From the NCBI GenBank assembly GCA_014549065.1, contig JACDOX010000117.1, positions 1,101,322 through 1,165,321 on the forward strand: 64,000 nt of DNA. Reading direction: 5' to 3'. Position 1 is the stretch's first letter, and the number at the start of each line of letters is the position of its first letter. The translations under genes and the position numbers were made by a program. The notes under the pieces are model-generated. The model did no database searches, was not told where the DNA came from, and saw only the letters and a program-made list of their open reading frames with translations. Below, one piece after another: positions 50,315 through 61,800 of this stretch. The DNA comes from Cardinalis cardinalis (lineage: Eukaryota; Chordata; Aves; Passeriformes; Cardinalidae).

Positions 50315-50530
50315 GAAAATACTTAGCACTTATCCAGCACTCTTTATCCATGAATCTCAAAGTGTTTTATAAAAGCTGAAAATATGTTTTTGGCCTCATT
50401 TACGGAGAAGAAAACACCAGCTGGAGAAGGAAGAGATTTGCCCCCAGCCTCAGAATTTAATAGCAGAGCTAAGAACAGATCTCTTTCTCAGCCCCAAGTC
50501 CAACAATCCGTGCCACATTCTCTGCTTCAC
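50315..50530 (+). mobile_element. Ancient L3/CR1-type or MIR-like 3' end
   Basis: The order of blocks matches the old amniote LINE/SINE 3' consensus: CACTCTTTATCC, then ATCTCAAAGTGTTTTATAAA, then CCTCATTTACGGAGAAGAAA (counterpart of the TTACAGATGGGGAAACTGAGG block), then GATTTGCCC, then AGCAGAGCTAAGAACAGAT and a CCCAAGTCCAACA run. It is highly diverged and so old. Confidence 0.6.
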
Positions 50531-51266
50531 ACAGGGAAGCCTGAATTTGGCAAAAGCCCCTACTACAGAAATGCTGAACTTTATATTTCTGCCACTGAAA
50601 AAAGAGTCTCAATGGAGATCTGACAGCTAATTTAGTAAGCACTGATTTCCTGAGGCTGTGACACCAAGGAGTAAACAGAGTCTCAGATGGAGCAGCTGGA
50701 AGCTTAGGGGGGGAAAAAAGTCTCATCCTGAAGTGCGAACAGCTGTGAGTNGTGCAGAGGGAGGTAAATCCATGATCTACAGTGTGCAAACGATTCTCCA
50801 CTTGGAGCTTTAATTGAATGTTTGAGGAACAGATCACAGGATAAAACCCTAAAACCTTGACAAATAGTGTTATTAGATGAGAGGAACCTGCAGCTAAAGC
50901 ACTGACACCTCCTCTGTTAGCAGTCTCCTGACCCGCCGGCACTCCTGACAGACCTGAGACACCAACAGTGCAAACACCAGGAAAAGAGCAGNGAAATGCA
51001 ATGTCTTGCCTAGAAATAATCTTTAGCAAGGCCAGGAGAGAAGTACAGTGAGGCAGAGAGCGAAGGCTGATTCAAGGACCTCAGGACACCCTTAACTTTG
51101 AGGTTCACCACTCATACCACGAGCAGGCACCCCACCCACACTGCTCTTCTCCAGTGCATCACCAGCAAAAATTAATGCATGACTCCAACACTCCTCTTCA
51201 CAGGCATGTGGCCACAACACATCNCCCACAGCTCATTTTGGTCCAGTTTAGACACCCACAGGGTCT

Positions 51267-51272
51267 TTTAAT
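51267..51272 (-). terminator. DET1: Candidate proximal poly(A) signal ATTAAA for DET1
   Basis: TTTAAT on the plus strand, about 1.36 kb downstream of the DET1 stop. It is a variant hexamer only, with no further support. Confidence 0.25.
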
Positions 51273-52011
51273 GGAGAGGGTCTCCTGTGTATTAGCACCT
51301 ATTGCCCCCACTGTACCTCCTAAAGGAATGGGACAAGAACAGGCTCCAGCTTCTGATGGAGCACATGGTGTTGCTGGGATGGTTGTGCTGCCTGGCAGCA
51401 GTCATAAAGCAGCCCTCACGTAAAAACCCCCCAGATGTGGCCTACAACCAAAAACTCCATTTTTAAGAGAGAAGGGTAGGCCAGCATCCTCACCAGCCCA
51501 CAGTGGCAGGTAATTACACACAGGAGCTTAATTTATCAGCAGCACAAGCACTGCCATGGTCCAGCCAACACTGCCACACTGGCCAGCTGTGCTCTGAAGC
51601 CTGGAAACAGCATCTGGGTTCTCACAGAGAACAGTGTATCAAACAGACAGAGGTAAGCAACCTAAGTCAACAAGTTCATCTCCAGACTGCCCACCCACAG
51701 CAGTGAACATGAATTCAGGTCTCCACCCTTCTTCCNGGGCAAATCCTACTCATTTTCTACACTGGTACTCCAACACACAGGAGGGTGCCAGCAGCTGGGT
51801 GTCCCTCTTCTCAGCAGCAGAACTTGCAGATGGCCATGAGGATTAACCCCCATGCTGCAGAAGACTCCTTCTGACATGACCAAGGAGCTGCTGTTGCTCC
51901 CCACACCCTTCCCAGACACCCATCTTCCTCCTGCATGCACCTTCTCATGCTTCACAGCCACAACCAGCTGCCCTGCTGGTGTAACACCACCTCTCACTTA
52001 GGAGCTTTTAC

Positions 52012-52062
52012 TAAGGCACAAAGATTAAGTGACTTGCATAAGGGTCAGGAACACACCTCATG
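52012..52062 (+). mobile_element. Ancient L3/CR1- or MIR-like fragment
   Basis: CTAAGGCACAAAGATTAAG followed by TGACTTGCATAAGGGTCAGG corresponds to the conserved CTGAGGCACAGAG...TTAAGTGACTTGCCCAAGGTCA core. It is a short relic inside the presumed DET1 3' UTR or its downstream flank. Confidence 0.5.
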
Positions 52063-52634
52063 TCTCTCAACTGTAGTGATTTCTCGCACCTTTTTTTTCC
52101 TGACCTCTTGCATATTAAAATGACATGAGTAGATTTTGTGGATGAGAGCAGGATCTCATTTCCCTAGCAATTCTGAAGATACAAACAGGGGTAGCTGGAT
52201 CCAAGCCCTCCCCATGGTTCCCATCCCTTCCCTCTGTGACAGGACATTTGTCCAACACGGTAGGAGAGCACCAGAGCAGAAGGGAGTGCTCCACAAGCGT
52301 GATGCAAAGCTCCAACTCTGCCACCTAAGACCCACAGCAGGATAGAAAACAGAGGAAAGGAACCTCAGCTACACTTTGTTCATCAACAGGAGCAGGGAAG
52401 GANAGCAGGGAGATTTCTGCAGCACAAACAGGGTCAGAAGAAGCCCCCCCACTCCCATAACTGGGGTGCATCAGCTGATCCACGGCTCAGAGCCCTGCGA
52501 GATGCCGCTGGTGGGAGCTCCCAGGTGAGGCTTCCTTCCATGAGTGAGGATTTGGTTTCCCAGAAGGTGTGAGTGCCTGGCTTTGGTGCACCTGTTGCAG
52601 AGGCCCAGCAGCAAGGAGAGCACCCCAAATCCCT

Positions 52635-52824
52635 CTAGGTGCAGCTGTGCCTCATGTGGAAGTTCACCACGTACTCGGCGTTGGTGCGCTGCACNGAGAT
52701 GGCGAAGGGCTCGAAGGGGTGGAAGGTGAAGGCCACCAGGCGCCGCACCGTGTGGTTGATGGGGCGCCCCAGGAGCCCCGCCTGGATCTCAAACTTCAGC
52801 AGGCCAGAGTCACGGGCGTAAAAT
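52635..52824 (-). CDS. DET1: DET1 terminal coding exon (residues 489-551, stop TAG)
   Basis: Acceptor TTCCTTTCAG|A. Begins FYARDSGLLKFEIQAGLLG, contains NHTVRRLVAFTFHPFEPFA and VQRTNAEYVVNFHMRH, and ends SCT then TAG at 52,637-52,635. Confidence 0.97.
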
Positions 52825-55800
52825 CTGAAAGGAAGAGAAAGTCAATTATGGCTGTTCCCCGCTATTGACTTTGCCATCTGGGCTCTTTGCATGCAGAGAC
52901 AAGTGCCTCGTTCGAGCGCTGGTGCTCCCTGAGGAGCAGAAGGTCCTTAGCTGGGTGCCTGGCTCTTGGCTTCGCAGGGAAGTCCCTCTCAGGGCAGTTG
53001 TTTTCCACTGCCAAGAAAANCATCACTTTTATTTTATTATTAGCGATGAGAGAACTCTGCCTGTCACTTTGATGGACAAAGCTGACTTCACNAGAGGGAG
53101 TCAGTTTGGTTCAGGCCCCACCTGTGCTGGCTCTCCATCCTCCCTAATGCAAGCTGCTCCCTTGATCCCCAAGGCAGATATACTGTACNGAACTGAGCTC
53201 CCTTCCCTTAGCAATGGCCTTCACTGAGAGTGTCAGGCCACCCTTTCCTCCTTGTGGTAGTGCCAGTGAAGGCTTTACACTGCTGTCCTTGTGCCTGTTC
53301 AGTCAAGGAAGTCGCTGCAGTCTTGCTCAAGGGTGCCATGTTGTAGTGTACAGCTCAAGCAAGGCTTTGCAATTCCTTTTAGATTGCCACCAATAAAGCA
53401 TCAATGAGATAGGCTGTGCAGGAGGTACCTGATGAATTGGACTCAATAACCAATTCATTATTGAATTGGCCAAGGAAAACCTTATGACCTTCTGCTGTCA
53501 CCCACACAACTGCCTGTGGGTCAAGCTCATATGCATCTCCAAACAGGTGAGTTCTGAAATACAGCTCCAACACAGAGGAAACATTTTCAGGGGGATGAGA
53601 TAAACAGCTCTGAAGAGACAGGTGAGTCCAGGGAAGCTCTNTGCTTCTTGAACCTCCCCTGCACACTCTGTGTAACTGACACAAGCCCAGGTAACACCAC
53701 TGTCCTCTGCTGCTGTCAGAACACAGGACTGACTCTCTGCGAGGATCCAACCCTCCCCAAGACTTTGGAGAAGGCTTCTGGGATGTAGTGGTGGAGGTTT
53801 CTGGANGTGGTACCTTCACCAAGTAGCTGGGCTCTAACTCAAGTCCTCCCCCTGAAGTTGNCTCTGTTTGTTAGACCATTTTCATTAGACCTCTTCCAAC
53901 TTCAGGCACAGAACTGCCATTATGCCTCCCAGCTGTTTTCTTTTCCACCAACACTTAGTTCATGCGAGTATTTTGCATTTTCCTCCGATTTTAACTCCAA
54001 GAATGCTTTTAATGTCTGAGCACATCTCCCCCCCGCCAGCAATACGAGGCACTCAGCTCTCAGCCTGGAAGAACGGATGATGACAGATACCAGCAATGCT
54101 GTTTCAGGAGCAGACATACTCCACATTTTAACAACACAGCCTATTGAGAACCTCATGTTCTTCCTGGAGGGCCACTCTCCTATCCCTTCCTCTGAATCAA
54201 AGTGCCAGCCAGCCCTGCCTGAAAATTGCACACAAGAACCCAGCAAGAGAGTCACAATCTTGGTATTTGGCTTTTCAAAAAGCCCTTTCCCTCCTACACA
54301 AGGCTGGGTATGCAGAGGGTCATTCTTTAAATAAAGCACAGTCCCCCATCTGTTCCTCTCTCCCCCAATTCACAACAATTTACTACTCAAGATGAAGCTC
54401 CCTGTAATCTTAAAAGATGTGCTCAGTTTGGTATTTTTAAATGTATTTTTAAAAGTGCTCTGCAATCAGAGGCCATTTCCATGGGCTCTCATTCTGGGGA
54501 TAAATTAGGCACTGCAATATAAAATTGTATGTCAACAGAAACAGCAAGACCAGCCTTTTCAAACCGTAGGAAAATGGAAGATTTATCTGCAGACCAATTC
54601 TTTGGTTAAATGGCTCCTTATTAGCCATCTAGATGGATTTTAGAGACCCCCTGCTATAGGTAGAGCTGTGTTAGAGCCTCTTCCCTCAAGTGCCATCATT
54701 TCACCCATTGAATACCTCTTCANGCCTCCTGAAAAGAGACTGGAAGGCAGTGGTGAAGGGGAACCTAAAGTCCTTCCCACCTGACAGCAAACAACCACTG
54801 GTCTCTTAAGTAGGCAGAATTGACCCTTCTGGGATGCAGACAAGCACGAAGGGTTAAAAGAAGGCAGCGCACAGAAATATTGAATTGATGTGGAAAAGGT
54901 CTGGAAGCCTTCCTAGCTCACACATNGCGCCAGGAAACTGCACACAGATTATAACAACCTTAGCTACTGAAGGGTTTTCCATTCCAGGCAATTACAGGAC
55001 TTACATTACAAATCCTGTGGTCCCTCATTTCCAAGTCCTCTAACCCCAACAGGCAGCTGGCATTATTTTATTAATCCCTTTGTTTTGCATGTGAGAACCA
55101 CAGCAGCACTATTTCAGCTACTGAATGGTTAAGGTTAGCGCCTCATCTTCTGCTTACTTTCCAAAAAAACCAGGAGCCCCACTGCTCCGAGGCTCTATTC
55201 AAGTCCTAATTGACTCTGCACAGCTTTGAGCTTTAAAAGCTCTGGCTCTGAAACGCTGGTTTGCTCAGGGGAGGGAGGGAAGGTGGCACTTGGCTTTGTT
55301 TACTACAAAGACTCCACCGCAGCACATGACTGCGGTTCTGCTGCCTTTTGTCCACGGGAGCCCGGCGCAGGTTGGCGCTGGCAGACAACTGCCACCCTGC
55401 AAGTTTTCCCAACATCAAGCATGACAAGGGGGAAAAGGGCAGGCTTTCTTTGCAGATAACATGGAAGCTGGAGATCAAACCAAATCATACAGGCAGAAGA
55501 ATCAATTAAATATACATAATTTGGGAATTGAGAGCGCAGGAATAATCAGAAGTTCCCCGCCACCTGAGTCAGGGCCAGGGGAGATATGAAACCACTTTTT
55601 GAGAATGCATTGATGAAAATAAAGTTGGGAAGCAGTCCAGAATGATCTCCCTAGGCTGCCTGAGCCCCCAACATGTGTGCAGTCACTAAACAAAGCACTC
55701 AGGCACTGAAGGCTCTCTTTGTTTTCAGAGCACAGGTTTGCTTCNGCAGTACTAGGAGCAGAAATACTATTCTGCCTGGGTAACTCAGGCTCTTTGAGCC

Positions 55801-58800
55801 TGTCAGGATGGAGACGTTGGATTTTTAACCACTACCTCTTGCAGCCATGGCTGCAGCTGACAAAAAGAAATAAATAGTCCTGATATTTCTTTAAGAAGCA
55901 TTACAAACCTCCTTATTCTCAAGCTCAGACGTACTCCCTCTGCCAGCATTGGAGACTCAGACAGAAGAGGCACAGAATGGCCCTGGCACCTGGCTAAAAT
56001 TCCTACTACAGACAGAAATTTCCTACAGATCACAGAGAGAAGGGAGTATGACAAGGAGTACAGCTCCCATGGTGAGAACAGTAAACAAGGGAAGTCTGAA
56101 AACAGCTCAATCAATACCACAAGCTTTCTGAGTAACACCTAGCCCAGATACTAGTTTATTCACAGGACAAACCAGACAATCCTTGCCAACTAAACCCACA
56201 TGCTCAGAGAGGATCTTTCCAGCAAAGGAAAGCAGACATCAGAGCTGTATCACTCTGCAACCCAAACACAGCGACAGCACTGCAAGAAGAGGAGGAGGAA
56301 CAAGACCATTCATATGGAAAAGGCTGAGACTTCACCACCCAAACCCCCCCCAGAGCAGAGCAGCTCAGTGAGGAAACATAAAGAGCCCTCCCACACATCC
56401 ACATTACACATTAGTAAAGGAGAGAGGCCAAGTTTTGTGAAACAAATCCCCTGGTGAAAGGATTTCCTAAGAGAAAGGCTTCCATCTACTCCCTATTCTG
56501 CACACTTGATGCCCCATGGCAGAGGTGATTTACAGCGACTCTCTCCTCACATACAGCTGCCCATACCTTATGGGGTGATCACCACAGGTCTTGGGCCGCT
56601 CCATGACTGACACCCACTTGTCATCATAGCTGAAGAGGGACAGGTCGAGGTAGGGGCTGCCGCTGTAGGACTGGGCACTGATGGGGAGCTGCCCCAGCAG
56701 CCGCCGCACGGCCTCCGTGTGCCCTCCGTACTTGGCGTTCACAATCGTGTCCTTGAACCTGCAGCAAAGCCAGAGACACCTTCTGTTCACAAAGGCCACA
56801 GCTGAACAGCACATCTTAAACAAACTAAGCAGGAAAACTGACAGGGAGAGAAAATAGCTGCAGTGTAAGAACTAAAGCNGCTCGTTTCCAAAGATGTATC
56901 ACAGTGATTCAAACATCAACCAGTTCTGNTAACCTCTTCATCCTCCCTTATCATTACTGTCTCACTCAGAATGTCCAGTGACAGAAGGAGAAGAATGTGC
57001 CNACCCACAATGTCTGGAGTACAGGAAATGAACAGGACCAGAAACAGAGAGATGGATTAGCAGCTGATCAGTCAATCCAAGTTTTACCACAAAGCCTGGA
57101 AACAGCATGAGCAAAAGCCAGGGGGCTTTCACAGTAACAGCTGAGCCCTTAATGTTGACTTGACAATCCTTCTCTCTCCACCCATTNTTTTAAATGCATA
57201 AAGGGATGCATCCTTCCTTTGATGAAGAAGAACCTTGATGAGGAGCATAAAGCTCTCCAGAAACTACAGTGAGATGAAAGTTCTTCCTGGTGGAGAGATT
57301 AACACAGGCTGGATTTCTCTTTCCAAGAAAAATTTGAAACTTTACATGTGCAAAAATAGTCAGATCAGCTGCAGGGACAATAAGGAGGGNAAACACTCAG
57401 TCAGAAGCCAGCTCACTCTGGACTATGCTCTATGGTACTTTGGTGTAGNAGTTACAACACTCCTGTTACAGGCCCTTGTAGCAAGGGGAGGAAAATACTC
57501 TCCTATCTACTCTAACAAAAGGCAGAAGTTGTTCTTCGTGAGTCTTCAGTGAGTCCTCTCATTCTCTCTCCCATTAAGCATTATGGATTTCCTGACAGGT
57601 TGCTCTAGAAAGTTACAGACACAGTCAATTTCGTCAGACTTATGTGACATCAACCTAAAGTCAACAGAAGCTTGATGCCCATAAGTGGATGGCAAGTACT
57701 TTGGATGATGAGAAACAAGTCACTGAAAGAAAAAAACACCTGAGTCACAACAAAAATTTCCTAGAGAAATAACAAACTCTGCCTCATTAAAACCACATCT
57801 GACTGTTAAAGCATATTCTAGAAACCGAGGTTATTTTGGTATTTTGTTCAGCTTTCACAACAGATCTAAGCAGATGAGTTTCCCTTCTCCTAGTACAGTG
57901 ATGATAACCACGAGCTGGTGACTGATGTTGAGGAAATGCTACAGAACTCAGTTTGGTAAATGCTAAATTCAGAGAATGTCACTTGGCAAAATACACACAA
58001 CTAGATTATGCCAGCATCTTGACAAATCCTGTCTTCAGGGACCAAAGTTACNGGGCAGTAACACTTTAATAACCTCCAAAAGAGTTACTGCTCAAGGAGA
58101 GACAAAAACATCTCTCCCTCAAAAATTCTTTNCTTTCTTCTAAGCAGCAGTTTGCAACTGCTTTGTTCCTTCCGCTAACAAGGTAAATGCTGTGGAGTAT
58201 AAAATCAGATGCATCAGGCTGCAAAAATGAACCATGTATAGTCCTGACCCTTGAACCACCTGGCAAAGGGGGCCAAAGGAACTGGTTTTCTCAGGTTGGT
58301 ATTTGATACTGGCCTTCAGCAGACGGGGCTGAGCGTGTGTCTATACGGAATAAAGCATGCTCCGAATGGCTCACCGGCGCTGGATCTGCCTCGCAAAGTT
58401 GTTGCTGGAAGCTGAGCAGGGGAACTGGACAGCCTCACTGTGCAGAGTGGCATTCCTGAAGAGGTCACAGAAGTTCTCAAACAGCTCCAGCAGCTCATCA
58501 GATGTGTTCTCAAACACGGCAATGACCTCCGTGGTCACCATGTTGTACACGACGAAGAACGAGGGCTGGGGAGAGAGGCAGAGGTTACCCAGGACAGCAC
58601 AGCTGGGGAGGCTGTCCCTTCCTTCTCCCCACATCACACCACAGACCCTATCCAAATTTCTCCACAGCACAGGAGAATCCTACATCCTTACACTAATCCA
58701 TTCTCCAACTGGAATGCCTCAACATGTACCCAATTATCCACCTCTCAGCCATGATTATTTAAGAAAACTTAATGGGNTTCCAATTTTTCAACTCGAACTA

Positions 58801-61800
58801 GATGAAACCGTACTGTTTTCTCTTCTTCTCTGTCCTCCACCAAACCCAAAACACTAACTCAAGTGCCAAATTTAATTTTCATTCCTGCTGAAAAAATTAC
58901 TTCAGATCCAGTGCTAGCTGACCTTAAATTATTTTTACCTCTGCATAGATATATTAGTTTCTTCCCCTTCTTAATATCTGCATCACACAGAGATGAGCCT
59001 TTTTATCTACTGTGCACTACATCACTGCCCACAAAAAGCTGTGCCCTCCAGGTACCCTGCCAACACAGAAATGAAAATCTGAAAGATACTGATGACTCCT
59101 TAATGCTGACATTCTCCTGCAAGATGGCCCTTGTACCATGCTGAGGACTGGCAATGGCAATGAATCCTGGCACGAATGAGCAAGAAATTGGGAAAAAAGG
59201 TGACATTGTGTCAGCACAGCTACATCAAAGGGAGATGACATTCCCATCCCATTGGGAAAGGGAATATTTAATTCTTGGTCATAAAAAGCAGCTTTCATTA
59301 AAGACAGGAGTGCTGGCACCCCAAAGTAANAACCTGTCCCCACTTCAAAGGGAACTAATTCCCCTGGCATCTGATTAAATCTTCTGTCAATAGAGACAAT
59401 TCCTAAATGCTTCACCTCCTGGTCCCAAACAATGCTCAGGGATGATGGCAGGCACTCTCTCCACCCCACCCACCTGCAAATATCACAAGGTTTGTTTGCT
59501 TTACAGCCCCAAAATAAACTCTGATAATACAATCCAGCCCCCACATGTCCAAACAAAACACACAAGATGAGGTTACTCACTAGACTACTGCCTGAGGAAA
59601 GGGAAGCCCTTCTGAAATAAAGGGCTGGAGCAGAGAGAAAATAGGAGAAAACAGCAGAAGGAAAAACTATTTACATCACTGAAGACTGCAGGGAGTATCC
59701 TCCAAATTCAAATTAAAAAGTTCCTTTGCCAGGTTAACATAGAAACACATCTACAGGATGTCCCTGAGCAGGGAAACCCTCACTGCTTTTGCAGCACCNG
59801 TAACACCACCAAAACATCATCACAGCATGGGAGGCAGCAGCTGAGTGCCACAAAAACCACACAGCAATGCTGTCAAGCCTACCAACACAAACCTACGACA
59901 GCAACAAACCCTCAAGCTACCTATGCAGAGCACACTCTTAAAGATCTCAAAGCATACAGTCCAGACCCAGACAAAAACCACACAACCCACAACCATGAAC
60001 AGCAACTCCTCAACCTTCTTGCCAGAGAAGCCAGAGGGGAGAAAAGATCCTGAAATTGGATGAAACCTTGTGTTCCTTGTCTGACAGACTGAAGAAAAAT
60101 GGGGGCTGTAGTTATTTTGCAAGCCAAGTTTTATTCAGGAAGCTGTAATACAATGCCTACCTTCAGACAGGTCTGTGGAGACTGCTCCACATCTGGAATT
60201 ATCTCTGGAAGAACTGAGAAATGAGGCAGACAGGTCTGTGGAGACTGCTCCACATCTGGAATTATCTCTGGAAGAACTGAGAAATGAGGCAGAAAGGTCT
60301 GTGGAGACTGCTCCACATCTGGAATTATCTCTGGAAGAACTGAGAAATGAGGCACTTTTCCTCCCCCAGCACAAACCCAATGCCTGAGGCACACTGCAAA
60401 CAAACCACAAACTGCATCTTTAGTAACCCTGGGGTGAAGAGAGTAGAGAGCTCCCTGCAGCAAACAAGACACTAAAACCTACTAACCACAGCAGAGTGCA
60501 GAGCTGAGCCAGCCACAAACACTTACATCAGGNCCAGGAGCTCATTCCAGACACCAGCAACGAGCAGAACCCTGCAGGCCACTTCCACAGAGCCTCCATA
60601 TTTCTGAGACAGACATTCAGCTTTACACCAATGGGCAACATGGATTAGATAAAGCCTTACCTATCTCCTCCCAAAGCAACTCTCCCAAACAAATGCCACA
60701 GAAGAGCAAAATAAAACAAACCAGAGACCTCTCCCAGGAAGAACCAGACAAAGGCAACACAACAAAGAGCTACTGTTAATCTCTTCTAGGACCTAAGTCC
60801 TGGCAAAGATGTGGGGAAGAGAAGTGCATGAGAGAAAATAAACGTCTGGGGNACAATCAGACCTATATGCTGTATTGGAGATTTATCAAAAATTCTTGCT
60901 AAATACTTTCAACAGAATAAAACCAAGCTGATTAAAGGAATAAAAATTAGCTAAAAAAATCCCTTAGCTTCACAGGGCTCAAAACGTGACCAAGCACTCT
61001 AAAAGCAGTAAAAAGAGATGATCAACATGCAGGGTTGTGAAACATCTGGAGGGACCCAGCACTGACTGAGCTACATTTGCTCTAATTCCATTTCTTCAGT
61101 AATAAATTGAAAAAAGAAGCAATTGGCCCATTAGCCTGATCTAAAAGCTGCTNCTCCAATTTGGAGAGATCATAAATACTACCTCTTACTGGAGCTTGAA
61201 AGACTAAGTANGTAGGCAGAACAGAAATGGTAATTGTACCAGGGAAAATGAAGACTATTATATTTGAAAAACATGCTTGAAGATACATGAGAAAAGGGAG
61301 AGACTACCTCTACAATTTAAATGGACTATATAAAATATCAGCTAAAATTAAATTCATTTGGGGATTTGGGNAGGCAAGAGGGATTGAACAGCATCTGTGA
61401 GCATGGGGAACAATCCTTGGAGGAAGGAACTTACACATCAGATCTTCCTCATTTTGCAGGTGAGAAGGAAGGAAGCAATGAAATTAGGAAAACAGAAGAT
61501 ACAGAAGTTANTCAATATCAGAGCCATCAAAAAAGACTCAGGTACTAGGGATCCTAAATAACCTTTACAGGCTCATAAAGGAACAGCTCACAGCATTGTA
61601 ATGCTTGAGTACTTGTCCCAAAGCAATGAGTAGCCTGCAGAGGGAGGCAGAAATTAAGAAAACAGAAGATAGAGAAGTTATTCAATACCAGAGGCATCAA
61701 AAAAGACTCAAAAAGGTACCAGGGATCCTAAACAACCTTTACAGGCTCATTAAGGAACNGCTCACAGCATTGTAACGTCCCCAAGCAATGTCCCAAAGCA

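Noticed and set aside
60131..60472. Repeat protein of about 113 residues on the minus strand
   Set aside because: Created by the 63-bp minisatellite inside a DET1 intron; no independent gene signals.
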